DNA of 64,000 nucleotides, taken from contig BDSI01000079.1 in the NCBI GenBank assembly GCA_003117195.1, positions 322,093-386,092 of the forward strand, written 5' to 3'. The stretch is from Eudorina sp. 2006-703-Eu-15. Taxonomy: Eukaryota > Chlorophyta > Chlorophyceae > Chlamydomonadales > Volvocaceae. The translations under genes were made by a program, and so were the position numbers. Under the pieces are notes generated by a model that was not told the origin of the DNA, ran no database searches, and saw nothing but the letters and a program-made list of their open reading frames with translations. Shown piece after piece: positions 1-12,900 of this stretch (position 1 is its first letter; every line of letters begins with the position of its first letter).

Positions 1-961
1 AAGGGATCACCGGTGTATACCAGGGCAAGCCCCAGCAGGCCCCACCGCCAAGGCGGCAGGACACCTCCACACCTCAACGCCGCACCCAAAAACACACCGG
101 GCCATGACCCCACCCAGCCAGACGCCGAAGCAAGCAGAGGCGCGCAGCGGGGCAACTGTCAAGCGAGTGATCGGGCAAACGGTGAACACCAAACTGGCAT
201 GTCGCGCACGCCGCCGCCTGCTTCACGCGAGCACACAGTATTACGGACCTGGGTGTTTCCGGCGGGTTTCTCGCTAAACACGCATAACATCAGCGGTTGG
301 CAGATTGGATAGCCGCAATCCGCGCTCTACTTGCATGTCGCGGCCGTGGGGTTACCCTTGGATACGTTTACCCACCCGGTCCCATAGGGCGGTACCCGGG
401 GGTTACGTACCCCCAGTTTACCCTGGCTATGAATGCTTTAGGGCGGCGCGAGGCCCGCAACCCAAGAATACAGCCAATCCACAAAGAAAAAAATTGTAGA
501 CAAAGCACTACTCCTGCAATGTACGCGCGCGGAAGCACACACCATCCTGCACTACCCGCCTTCTTCCCTATGCGTTAAGTATCGCAAGGGGGTCATTTCA
601 CCTGAAGAGCACATGAGGGGCCACAATAGCGCTCATCATCATCCTCAGCCTGCGTGCGAAGTCCCAGCTCGCATTTATGAGCAAATTGCCCTTCTTCGTC
701 AATCACCAAAACCCGCATCATGGAGGCACGCACTTCCACCCGCAGCAGGCGCCATCCAATGGCCGGGTAGACAGCAGCCCGTCTCGCCCGAACATTAGAC
801 CAGCGTAGCCGGACCGACTTCATACGTCCTCGTGCAGTGTGAAGCTGATGTTCAACGCCGCGAGTACCTGTACATGGCATTGTACGCGCAGGAGACCGTG
901 GATGGTTTGGCCGTGATGGACACGTCCATATTACGGAAAATAGTAACAAGTGGGAACCTAG
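1..961. other. intergenic, no gene recognised
   Basis: Only short overlapping reading frames without family resemblance are present. A GC-rich stretch at about 340-430 contains several GGTAC/GTTAC-type near-repeats. On the minus strand this region lies downstream of the transporter gene and may include its 3' untranslated region. I found no TGTAA on the minus strand close to its stop, so the transcript end is not placed. Confidence 0.5.
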
Positions 962-1004
962 TCAAGGGAATGCCGGTGGCAATTTGCCGCCGGCATTCCC
1001 TTGA
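962..1004. repeat. near-perfect 43-bp inverted repeat (hairpin)
   Basis: Positions 962-976 are the exact reverse complement of 990-1004 (15 bp). The stem continues inward with one G/T mismatch at 977/989 and five more pairs, leaving essentially no loop. It sits 80 bp beyond the stop codon of the minus-strand transporter, so it could fold in that gene's 3' UTR or be the remnant of a palindromic mobile element. Confidence 0.85.
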
Positions 1005-1083
1005 TTAGGTTGGCTAACTGGATGCAGCTGCCTTCCTACAAGGCCTCAAAGCCTAGGCCCTGAAAGCGAGCGGAGCCTGAGCG

Positions 1084-4000
1084 TCAAGCGCAAGGCCACC
1101 GCATGCAAATTCCATCCTTGACTGCTAACGTTTTCACTCTCCGCTGTAAACCCTTCGATCCCACCTTCAGCCACATAACAATCAGCGGCGTGAGAAATAT
1201 GTTGCCAATGATGTTCGTCAGTGACACCAGCTCGACGCCCCGGCCGTACTGCACGGCAAGAACAAAACTAGCCGCAGCGGCAGGCGACAGCGTGAGCACC
1301 GTCATGGCCGCCACGTGCTGGCCGTCCAGCTGCACCAGCATAGCGCAGCCCGTCATCAACAGCGGCAGGACGCCCAGCTTGATGAACAGCAGCACCAGCA
1401 TCTGGAACAGGGCGGAGGGGGAAAACGAGGTCAGATCACCGCGGAGAAAACAACGAAAGGTAGGGGGGCCAGGGGAGGCAGTGACATACCGCCAGATATC
1501 CATAACCTGCCTCGCTTCACGGAACGGACCGGGGACCCCGACCAGCTATCCAGGTCGAAGAGCACGGCTGCGCTTGCTCCGCACACGTACAGCGCCGTAC
1601 CTTTATCACCTCGCCCTTTGGAAGCAGCGGCTTTCCGTACATCTGCGCCATCAGCCGGGGTCACAGGGATGTCACCTTACTTTTTATTGTGGAGAACCAG
1701 ATTCCCGTCGTGCAGAAGCCAAGAGATGTGGCTCTCACGAACCGACGGCACGAAAGCCCAAAGGCAATGCTCTGGTTTCCTGTCGAGCATTGCTTGGCAG
1801 TTGCCAAGCGCGGAGAATCACCCAAAACACATCGGTTACAATGCCGCAAGGGCCCTACTACGATGCTGCATAGCAATGACGATGCCCGAATCCTTACACT
1901 CGTTGCACCCACTATCGGAGTGGTGCATCGACACGAGTGTATACAATGCGCAGTTGACGGTTGAAATATTGGGCCAGGCGGTTAGGCGGTCTGAGTACTT
2001 GTCGCCATGTTTCCTTGTGCTTGCCCGCTATCCCTTTCCTCCTTTGTCCCTTTCTCACCCAGGCGCCATTGGAGAAGAGCGACATGGGCACCACAAGTCC
2101 GTTCAGCCAGGACAGCGAGCCCGCCACCCAGCCGACCTCGGGCCGGTAGTCGGGCGAGGCTGGGTCGAGGAACACGCGCAGACCACTAACGGACACGGCC
2201 ATCGCGATGAAGATGGTCCAGATCATCGGGTTCTGGACAAGGGAGGGATAGCCGCGACAAAAAGATGCACTAGAGCTACTTCGCAGTTCACGAAGTACAG
2301 GGCAGCACTGCTCCGCCTTGTTGGCTAGGGTACAAATACGCGGGTTCGAGGAACGCAGTGAACCCTTCTGTGTGAACGCACATGTGTTAAGAAATGTTAC
2401 CCGCACATGTGTGTGGGTGCGTGCATCCCGGTACCGCCGGCGTCCAAGTCGCACGATGCATTCGGAAACAGTCAGTCGAAGGCGACTGTCCTTCAACTCC
2501 CTCACCCCCTTCGGCCACCCACTGTTCACCCACACAGATCCCCACACCCTGCCTCGCGCCGTTTGCCCGACCCGCTGGCAACCACGAATTAGTAGTCAGT
2601 CGACCCGGCCAAGCCCCCACTCTGGTCGCACCTTGGCGAGTGTGCGTATGATGTGCCACAGCTGCGGATGCCCTGACACGAAAGCCGCACATGCCTTGGC
2701 CACGCCGCCATGCCGTCGCAACGCCTCCTTGGTGGCCTCCCGCACCAGCTGCTTGTCGGCGGCTGTGACGGTGCCCAGGTCCGAGATCTCCCGGCCTGAC
2801 AGCGCGTTGGCCAGCTGCAGCATGACGTTCGTGTCGGTGTCCACCAGCGGCAGCGGCGTGCGGTCACCCTGCTGGGGTGGTGGAAGGGAGGCGGGAAACG
2901 AGGTCGCTGGGCGGAGGAGAGGGTCGCCCGAAAAGGAATGGTGCGTGAGACAAGTCCAGCGTGCGGGCATGTCGGGCCGGGGAACAAACCCAGAGAGCCG
3001 GCGGCGGCGTAAAAACGAAAAGCGGGAAGACAGTAAGGAGGTGCACATGCTGCAGCCTGTCGCCGAACGCAGCATACAGCAAGTGGATATCTTGGTCTTA
3101 CCGGATCGAAAAATACGGAGAAGACTGCAGGGTAAATTTTGTACATACCTTGATGGTGGCCACAGCATGTGTACAGCATGTGAGTCGCACGCCCATTCCG
3201 TCCATGGCATCGCGACCGTAGATTTCTCGCGACAGATTTACAAGTGATGGCCTTGCACAATTTGAACCCAGGAGACGCGCGCGACTCCATCCGACCTACC
3301 CCAATGATACGGCGCCGCTTTGCGCTTTCCAGCGCCAGGCCAGACGCCAGAGTTAGCAACGTCCTGTCGATCCCGGCCGTATCAGAGGCCGACCGATGCA
3401 CCATCTTCCGCCGCGGAGGCCCGCTGGGCGGGCTTCCCCCTCCGGCATCAGCCCCGCCAGCGCCCGGGCCGGGGGCGACCGTCAGCCGCCGCTGCGACCG
3501 CTGCCCGAAGCTGAACATCGGAGTGCTCGTGGTGGCAAGACGCCCCTCGCTGGCCGGGGCCGACACGGGTAACTGCGGTTGGGCCGCACTGAGTACACCC
3601 TGTCGAGTCAGGGTCGGGCAGGCGAGGACCTCTTCGTCGTCGGGCCGGGCCACGCCCTTGTGAGCGTCCGCGGCCACGTTTTCAGCATCCACCTGGAATG
3701 CGGGATGCAGAAAGTCGCCTGCGGGAGGTCCAATTGAGTCGCCCGACTCCAGGGAAGCCAGGGCGGTGGGCACTGCCGACTGCGGCGAGCCCACGGCGCC
3801 ACTTCCAGCAACGGTGCCGCCAATCACACTGAACGCGGCGCCCGATGACGCGGACAGCGGTGGCTGTGAGGGGCCGCCACGTCTGCTCACATCCCTCGTG
3901 GGAATGCGGATGCCAGACCCTGCGCCGACCGGGCCGGGAGCTGGAGCTAACGCAGACACAGTTGTCCTTGGGACCGCGGGTCCGCTCGCCTCGCGCGCAA

Positions 4001-7000
4001 ACGTTGAAGCCAGTGGGCTGCGGCCGGCCGTGGGCGTGCCGGTGGCGCCCAGCAGCAATCTCCGCACGTTAGCGTCGGGACTCGTGGCGGCAGCTGTGGC
4101 TGCCGCCGCCGCTGCCGTGTAGCTCCGGCTGATGCGAGCCAGCTGGGATGCGGTCCCACCCGATAGCTGGTGTGTCAACGCGAACTCGAGATCCTGAACG
4201 GCAAACAGGAAGGTGGGCACCAGGTCGCTGAGATTTGCACCATTACTGCATAGAGGTGCTGGTCTGTGAGCAATGACAGTTCAGCAACATCACGCACCAC
4301 CTCAAGGGAATCATGCACTGCGAAGTTCAATGACAAGATCCTGGCTTCATGTGGGGTCTTGTCCAGACACATTCACTATATGGTTCCAGGCGCGCGCAGG
4401 CCGCAATCACGAGCGGACTGAACCCTTGCGGACTTGATCACTTCGCTGGCCTGCATAAGACGGCCGCCAAACCGCCCTTCCGCCCCATGCCACCACCTCA
4501 CCTGTAACCTGACTGGCTTCTCGGGCTCCGGCCGAACAGCCCCCGGCACCGCCCTGTCCAGGTCCCCCAACATGGCCGGCGGCAACTGGCCCGACCCCGC
4601 CGCCGCTAGCTTGTCAAACATGGCCGCGAGCATGGAGCTGCTGCGCGCCTCCGCCTGAGCCCAGCGGGGACTCTGAGCGGAGCGCGCAGTGCCGATGGTG
4701 GCTGGCCGGCGCACGGCCGACGGGGGAGCCGTGCCCGGCCACGCGCCGCCGCCCGCACCAACCTCCATTGACGTGACTGCACCGTCCCCGGTCCATGGGA
4801 CAGCAGCCGAAGATTCGAAGGGGGAAGCAGTGGGGTTGCCGGGATGATCTGATGACTGCGGCGGCAGCTGCGGCGGCACGTAGGTTCCAGCCTGCCGAAG
4901 CAGCTGCTCCTGCAGCATCTCCTGGCGGCGCCGACGCTGTCGTTGTGACTTTGGCGGGGCCGATTGCTGCACCGTCTGGGAGCTCTGGAACGCATCGCCG
5001 ACAAGCAGAGGGTGCGCGGGTCGGTAATCCTCATTGCTCCACCAGCAGTACCTGCAGTATTGTGTATTGAGCAATCCAATGCCGTGAGAAAACAAAGCTC
5101 ATCTGATCAGGTGCAAGGGTCCAAACGTCGTGCAACGTGCAGGCCGCTTTGTGCGTTCACAGTTGGTGCTTTTTGTAAAACATGGAAGCGCTATGGCCGT
5201 ACAAAAGAAACAAAGACTGCCTGAATTTGGCGAGCTCCCTATCCTCAGCATCGTGTCCCCCCACGAAGCAACGCCTGAACCACGTGCCGAGCATTCAATG
5301 AGATGGACACCGCATGTATGTTGACGTTCTGCTATGGCAGGCGCCCACCCCACGACTGGCCCCCGGCTAAATTCACCTGCTCTCGTGCGGGAAGCCGTTC
5401 TCGCTTTGACCGCCCTGCTTGGCCTCCGCTGCCGCCCCGGCCAGCGCCCCGTCAGTGTCCCCGCCGGCGAGCCGCGATGCGGTCCCGTCCGCTGGAATGC
5501 CGGACGGTGGAGCTAGGGACGACGGCGCGGTCCCCGGATACAAGGTCAGCTCAACCGCGCTAAAGTCATGGTGCAGAGTAGCCGCGTCCGCAACGCCGTT
5601 CCCCTGCGGTCCGTTGGGTCCACTGGACTGCGGCGGCCGCGCCATCTGCGTCTCGGCGTCAGACGCGCCCGGGCTTGCCGTCGTGCCCAACCCGGGCCCA
5701 TCCGGATGCGCCTTGGCGCTTTTGTCCGCCGCGACCTTAGCCTCCATTTCGGCTGCCACAGCCGTAGCCGCCTCGATGTCCGCCGCAGCCGCCTCTGCGA
5801 CTGCCTCCACGTGCTGCTGTACAGCCCACTTCTCCCACTCGAACGCGGCCAGCGAGAATGGGAAGATTACGAGGAAGAAGCCCATGGCCTGCGCCCGCAG
5901 AGTGGATCGGAGGCACACAAGACGGGAACAGAGTGCCCAAGAGTGTTGTCAACCGCTTGGACGGTAACCAACTACGAAACATCTTTGGCCCCGGGTTCGC
6001 AAACTTGCCTCTCACCACTCATCGCCTGACGGCGTCCAGATGGATCACCGCGCGTGATCAAGCACAGCACAAAACTGTTTGCTTGGGTTTCGAGCGCGCC
6101 ACCACATGCGGCGACCGGCTGTGACTTCGGCAAACCCTTCCGCGCGGCACCAAGCTCAACAGAACGCATCGTCCCGTATGCGGCAAAGTGCAACGCATCC
6201 CCTATGCCCTTGCAGACTAGTACTACATGAGAAGGGGACACTCAACTCCAGATACCAGCCCAGCAGCCCGTTGAGGGCCCGTTCCGGCCCTTTGTCGACC
6301 CCGTTGGCAGCCGCTCCCTGAAGCTGTCCCAGCTGTCCCGAATTCAGTTGAATCGCGGCCCGCTGTACACCCATGATTTACATTTCCCAAGGGACAACTG
6401 GCCGCCCGCCCCGCCCACGGGCCCATTCCCCTGCATCCCCTTTCCCGTCCCGTCTCATCGTCCCGTCTCATTAAGCGCACCATGAGTAGCGCCAATGTGC
6501 CCCACTTAGTCCCCAGCGTGGCGTTGAGCGCCAGCAGCCCCGTGATGGCGTAGTTGTCCATCAACAGTACCTGCGGGTACAGAGATGGGGTGAAGACAGG
6601 AGGCGGCAGGGAACGTCTTGAGTTCATCATCTCATGCGCGGGATTCCAGCTGAGCTCCATCGCCCAGCAGGTACGCCATGCACATTGAGCAAACATTGAG
6701 CAAACCGGCCGGTTCGTGCCTGGATGCCGGCTTGAATCCCGCACCGGATCCAAGCCGTGCACCGGATCCAAGTAATCCAAGCCGTGCACACAGCCCTCCA
6801 CACATTTGCCGACCCTGAAGGACAGCCGACTATTGCACCTGCCGCCGCGGAATCCATGCCTACATCAAGCGAGGTTCTGGCACGACTGTTATGGCACGAC
6901 ATATATGCCCCTGAAGTTTCAGGTTCGACCCCGACCAAGAGCGGGCCAAAGACCCTCGATAGTAAGAGGGCAAGGGTGCCCCCATGTCGATGGACGGTGA

Positions 7001-8608
7001 AGGACCCGATTAAAGTGACCTGCGAGCTGACCAGGAGCGGAGTTGACGCATTAGTTGATTCGGCAGATTCCGCTGGATGCCGGTGGTGGGTGCTGAACCC
7101 GGGAAGAGCACTGATTTCGGAGAAGTCGGCATGGGAGACCGGATGAGGGTGCCCCGAAATACCGGGGAAGGTAGGGACTGCCAGGTTAGTGGCCACAGGT
7201 GAAGCTGAACCCCCCTATCCCACACAATCATCAAGCCGGCATCAAGCCCAAACCCAATCCTGTTGTCAGCCTTCCCAAGGCGTAAACAACAATGGGCCCC
7301 AAAAACGCACACGCCGACCAACTGTCGTGTAACACATATCCGTTGCCATACCCATACGCTCCCACGCACCATGTTCACCACGGCCGCTTCCCCGGCGTCT
7401 CCGCCGCAGCAGCGCCACGTGTACAACACGGTGAACAACTGTACCACAAAGACCCAAAGCAGGAAAGCAGCCAGTGACCTGGACATCCAAAAAACGGAAG
7501 GGATGCAGCGGAAGTCAAATCTGTCAGCGATGTATATGATGCGCCAGGGAGGTCGCAAGTTCGCTTTGTCACACTGGCCGAGAGACTTACACGCCTCCTC
7601 ATCGCCACAACCTGGTCGCAATGTGGCATGCAGTACCTGTCGTATCTATCGTGAACTGCAGGAACATTTCTTGCACTACCAATTGGGTTTTGTGTGAAAG
7701 CCACCTTGCATGCATTTGAGAACGGTGTCATTGGCCGTACAGATGCGACAATGATCTAAGCTAAGCGTCGGCTGTCAGTCCCTTGAACCTTCCCCAAGCC
7801 GCCAAGCGCCAACAGCAACTATTGCCCCACGATTCAGGACATTGTCATTCCGGGAAACCCTTTGCACTGAGGCTTCAGCTAAACGTCGTAGGAATGCAGC
7901 AACCTGAGGGAGCACCAAGGGCCACGGTCCAATACTTGCGAGCGTGTCGCCCACATGTAAGTCAAGCCCTATGCGGGACAACGCACTTCCAGGGGTCGGG
8001 ACTCTGCAGATCCAGCTTGATGCCCATCAGGTACAGGTTGAAGGCGGGCAACGCCAGCATGAGCACGATGAAGTTACATTGTGGCAGGAATTTGGCTTGC
8101 TCCAGGAGTTTAAATCTCGCAAACAGGTACCCGAGTCCAATGAGGACAAGAACCTGAATGCCTGCGTTGGGCCATGCGCATCAGGTTCAGGTCAAGCACA
8201 AGTCAAACGTCCGGAGCGCGATAGCGAAGCCATACGCAAAGGATGATGGCTTTGTACAACATTATCTATCGCCGCTGTTTGTCTCGGTGTCATGGCGCTG
8301 TTTGAACCTAACGGGAATCGGGAGTTGCTCCTTACCAACATTCAGGACCTGCTGATAAATCCACATGTTCTTATTTTCTCATTCTACCAGCCGCTTCCGC
8401 TTGTAGCCCCGGCGTCCACCGCCAAATTGAACGCAACATACACCACGGCGCCAAGGGACAGCTGGTTGCGTGTATGTCTTAGACTTATGAGGAACAGCTG
8501 GCCATACTATGCGAAATTCAGGGCCCGTAATTTTGGCGCTTGGCTCGGATGGACGACGGCAGCTCCGAACCCGACGGCGCCGATGTACCGATGCATAATT
8601 GTTGTCAT
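1084..8608 (-). CDS. auxin efflux carrier (AEC/PIN-like) family membrane transporter
   Basis: This is a multi-exon minus-strand gene. Phase-compatible exons read 5'->3': 8420-8461 (tentative), 7987-8153, 7370-7478, 6481-6570, about 6240-6332 (donor uncertain), 5377-5888, 4502-5051, 3300-4193, 2632-2871, 2059-2232 and 1084-1401 (stop at 1084). The first exon is unresolved; an ATG at 8606-8608 is a candidate. The N-terminal half encodes hydrophobic segments such as VLVLIGLGYLFARF and NYAITGLLALNATLG. The C-terminal half carries NPMIWTIFIAMAVSVSGL, WLNGLVVPMSLFSNGAW, a segment with KLGVLPLL, and LVSLTNIIGNIFLTPLIV. This is the two-bundle AEC layout, which exports auxin-like or other organic anions across a membrane. 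A hydrophilic loop of roughly 700 residues rich in Ala, Pro, Ser and Glu separates the halves and is much longer than in plant PINs. Family assignment is firm; substrate and membrane are unknown. Confidence 0.83.
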
Positions 8609-9967
8609 GGAAGGTGCCTAACGGTGTCTCGGAAACAGTTTTAATCCGCCCGTTGGATTACCGATAACCCAAATCATTTCCCCGTCATTCTGGACAAGCC
8701 TAGAAGTCTTGTAGCTTGTACCCCTTCCTGCAAACCCTAATGATTCGGCTTGCAAGGTGCTTAATTATGGGCTCTGACAGCCTGAACTTTCGTAACCTTG
8801 AACCGATAACTAACGCTCGCGTAGGTTTGTCACCAGTTTGTCACACACCAGCCAACGTCATCGTGCAGAAGTGAACGTTTATAGTGCGTGTCTGTTACTC
8901 GAACGGGCGAGGGGCATCGATTGCCTGTTTCAGTATGTTCCCATGCCTTACAGGGCTATGCCCTATTTCAAAACTCCGTAGCTGCCGTAGGTAACAGCGC
9001 GGCCCTGGAACATGATATAAGGGACCAGGTTGGCTCTTGGCTGATGCCGTTTTGTTGACGTACGCGCTGACAATAGCACATCCGGAGCGTTAGGTGCCAA
9101 GGGGTGCCACGGTCAGGTGCAGTCCATTGCGTTGTTGCACTCCGTTGTACGACCAGATCTAGGGAGCGACAGCGCCAAAGGCAAACCGGTAGCCACATAA
9201 AGTATCCGCTGCCCTGTCCTTTGGGGACGCTCCCTCTGGAGCGCCGCAAGGGCGCACCGCAAAAGCCTTGTTTGTACCCCCTGGTACCCCCAACTATGCC
9301 TACCCGCTGACCCTTACGTAATCCTGCACGGCGGCGTTCGAACCCGCAACCAGAACCTTCCTAAGTCCTTGGCGCATCGCATAATTGCTTCACAGCAAAG
9401 TAAGGGTCTTCGCTGCTGTGAACGTTTAGGCGCTGGGCAGGTGGCCTTGCCTGACCCTTGCCTGCAGGGGCCGCGCTGCTACGCGCCGTGCACGAGGCAT
9501 GGTACTGGCCGTGATCGGGTTTGACGGGCTGCACGGTTGATATATGTTCATTCGTACCGGCGGGCAAAAGCTAGTATGGCGACCCAGTTGGGGCGGTGGT
9601 GAATACGATAGGGACTATACGGTGGGTAGTTGGATGTACATTTCGGCTCTGTTACAATTCGTACTCACTTGGCATCGGCATCCATTAGCACAACCGGAGT
9701 ATGTTTCATACAAATTTGCAGTGGATGTTTTCTAGTGGGTACACCGGCAGTCGGTTTTTCGCTAGGCTTTCTTCCTGGCTTGTGAATTACACCGCTCTCG
9801 GAAGCGTTTTAGTTGTCAACCATAGACCTTGCGTGGCTATCGCAAGGGCGACTGCTTGGGCGAGTTGAAATGTCGACCGTGCGCAATTTGTGGTGAGGTC
9901 ATTGGCATTCCATTTTCCCATGGCTTCGTTGCCTCTTGTGATGCTGTCGTCTGAATTTTGACCACGA
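8609..9967. promoter_or_regulatory. divergent intergenic region between the AEC transporter and ABC1 kinase genes
   Basis: About 1.36 kb separates the presumed start of the minus-strand transporter from the ATG of the plus-strand kinase. No coding sequence is recognisable. The region should hold both promoters and both 5' UTRs. No clear TATA box could be assigned. The upper boundary is approximate because the first transporter exon is not resolved. Confidence 0.45.
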
Positions 9968-12900
9968 ATGCATGCCAGGTCGAAACCTGGCCGGTCGTGT
10001 GGCTGGCGACGGTCGCGACTCTGCGTCACAGCGACCGCTGTCAAACCCGCTACAGGTCAGTTTCAAGATCAGCAGTATGAATGGTTTGCACGCAGTAGTG
10101 ACTTACATGCATTTTTGCAGCAGGTGGCGCTGAAATCGTTATGCGGTCCCTGGACACCGGTAAGTGAGCCAGGGACCTCGCATATTAGGCTTCATTGCAC
10201 TGAAGTTGCATGCGGCGAAGTGCATGAATGGTTATGAGTGCCAAGAGTCAATCGGGCTGTTCTGTGCCGGCAGTCCTAACTACGTGAACCACCCTGTCCC
10301 CCGTCCGCCGTGGTCCACGCATGACAATACGTTCGGACAGGAAACGGCAAGCCCATCAATGGCAATGGCAGCGTCACATCTTATAGCAGCGTGGCGAGCG
10401 CGGAGAGGATGAGCAGCGTGGACCCGCCCTCCTCGAACGGCAGCAGCAATAGCTTCAATGGCAACGGCAGCAGCCTAAAGCCAGCCCGCGACAACCTGGT
10501 CGTGGCGCGTGTGCCGTTGCGCACTTACATGCCCGCAGGTACGTACCAGCAGAAAGTGGTCAGATTATGAGCCCATTGATCGGTTCTCAGTCCTAGTTGC
10601 TGACGTATCTAGGCGCTTGGACGCCGCACAAAGGCGTGGACGCCGCCTCTTGGGATGCACGGCTACGCTGCAATGTCTGGGCACTCCTTTCGCGATGGCT
10701 CTTCTTGCCCCTGACGCCGCACCCCTTGGTCCATTGCAGTCCGGGCCGCAGCCGCCGAGGTGGCCCAGGGCATTGCTGAGACCCGCGGGTCGGCATCGGT
10801 CTCCGTGGCAGACTTGGAGCTGCCTGCGGCACGTGCATCCGCTGCTGGCTCCTCCTTCGCCAGTGGCGACAGTCTTTGGTCCAATTCTGCCTCCAGCATC
10901 TCGTCTTACGACGGCGGTATTGACCGTCGTAGTGGCAGTAGCAGCAGCGGCAGCAGCAGTACCGGGCTGGGCGGGCCTGTGGTGGAAGCGGAGGTGGTAG
11001 ACCGGCCCGCGGAGACGGACTTCAAGTGGGCCCAGGTGGGCTGGCGGGCATGGAGGGACGGCCGTTGGGTTTCACTACCACACATGAGCCGGGGCCCAGT
11101 GGGGGCGTGGAAGTTCAGCTCGGGCGGACAGAGCCTGACGGGATGGGATTCTTCAGTCGGGGCCAGAACAGGTTCTTCCGTGTGGCCATAGCAACGTCGG
11201 GCGCGGCCTGTCGATGGCTCCATGTCATGGCAACTCATGCTGTTATTGTGGCGGAGACCAGGGTCCCGGGCGTCTAGGGCGTGATTTGTAAGGGACACGC
11301 AAGGGGGCGGCTGTAAGGGATCAGTCGAGCCGTCCAATGACGGTGGGGCAAGAAGGCAGCACGGCGTGGGGCCGGCCGGGGTGGGCCGGCCGGTGCGGGC
11401 AAGCCGCAGCTACATGTGGAAGGCTACTGGTGCAGGGCCAACTACGGTACCGCTGTTCAGGAGGCGCAGCTGCTACCTGCATGCACATCTGAAGCCCCGG
11501 ACCGAACGTATCCACTTGGCCTCGAGATCGGCCCCCCTGGGGATTGTTGCCACCCTCCTAGGTACCGCCCTCTCCCCTGCCCCTTCCGGCTAACCCCAAA
11601 CACAGGCTGGGAGGGCGGCGGCGCGGCCGTTGGATTGATGTTGTCAATCACCATTCTCTCGCTGCCGGCGTGTTCAACGTGTCCAACTGCTTACGGCGCC
11701 CCTCCCGCATACCTGACCTACCTGACCTCTCACCGCAGGACAACTACAACGTGGCGCAGCGCACCGTGGACACCTGGGTCTTCTTCACGCTCTTCCGCAC
11801 CCGGCTGTGGCTGCTGGATCAGAAGTGGTCCTACGCCGGCGGCTTTACGGATGCGAAGCGGGCGCAGCGGGCTCGGAGCCTTGCCAGGTGCGGCCGGCAG
11901 AGGGGGCGGGGATTGCGGGGGCGTTGAGTGATGAGGGAAGTCCCAGGGGGGCAGGATAGGGGCTGCAGCTTGGTGGATGGGGGTTTTCCCTACGCGGGAT
12001 TCCCAATCGACAGTTAGGGTTTTGGGTGTAGTTACCGTGCGACTGCCTGCGGAGCACCTGCCTGGCTTGTTGGCTGGCGTGATCAGGGCGGGGATCTTGC
12101 GTTAAGTTTAAGATGGGACCGCGGTGGTGGTGGTGGTGGTGGTGGTGGCGGCGATGGTAGATTTTGGGACAGCAGCCGCAAACCCAACAATCCAACAACC
12201 TCGACGAGTGCACGCACCCTGTTGTCAATGAAATCAGCGAAATCACAAACGTCACCAATCGGGAAGCTGTTGTCGCGACGGACGATGGGACGATGGTGGC
12301 GTGCAGCCCGCTGCCACGCACAATCGGATGCATGCCGACCGCTTGCTTGTATCCCCGCTCGCTCTGGCAGCAGCGCAGTTTGAAATGTCTACCAATTTCC
12401 TATACCCCCCACCCAACCCGTGCCCAACCCCCCAGGTACCTCCTGGAGAGTGTGCTGCAGCTCGGGCCCACCTTCATCAAGAGTGAGTTGCGGGCCGGGG
12501 GACACGAGGCGGCGCACGCACCACCACAACCACAAGCACAACCACCCTGAGCCGCACACGCGGGTTGGTTGATCACGCCAGCAGCTAAGGGTCCGGAAGA
12601 AGGGCCCCGGGTTTGGGTCGGGCGGGTCTCTTGCCTAAACACACATACACGCGCGATCGGACCTAACGCTAACATCACCACACTAATATGGCACGATGGC
12701 AGTAAATAGCTCAGACGACGTTGCCGGCGACCTGCGCCCGCATTTGAATTCGCATTCACGCTCCGGGCCGCTGCGGGTGGCCCTTGCCGGCTGCCCGGCT
12801 GCAGGCCTTAGGCCGTCCCATGCCGCCACCCTGTCCCGGCTCCCGGGCACCCATCATGTCGTCAGGACATAGGGACTGCCGCCTGGCCGGGGGGCTCGCA

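Noticed and set aside
6900..7150. Possible extra exon of the AEC transporter
   Set aside because: No frame gives a membrane helix or AEC motif, and the neighbouring exons 7370-7478 and 6481-6570 already join in phase.
9325..9400. Possible tRNA suggested by GTTCGAAC in a GC-rich context
   Set aside because: The flanking bases do not form a 5-bp T stem and no matching acceptor or anticodon arms could be drawn on either strand.
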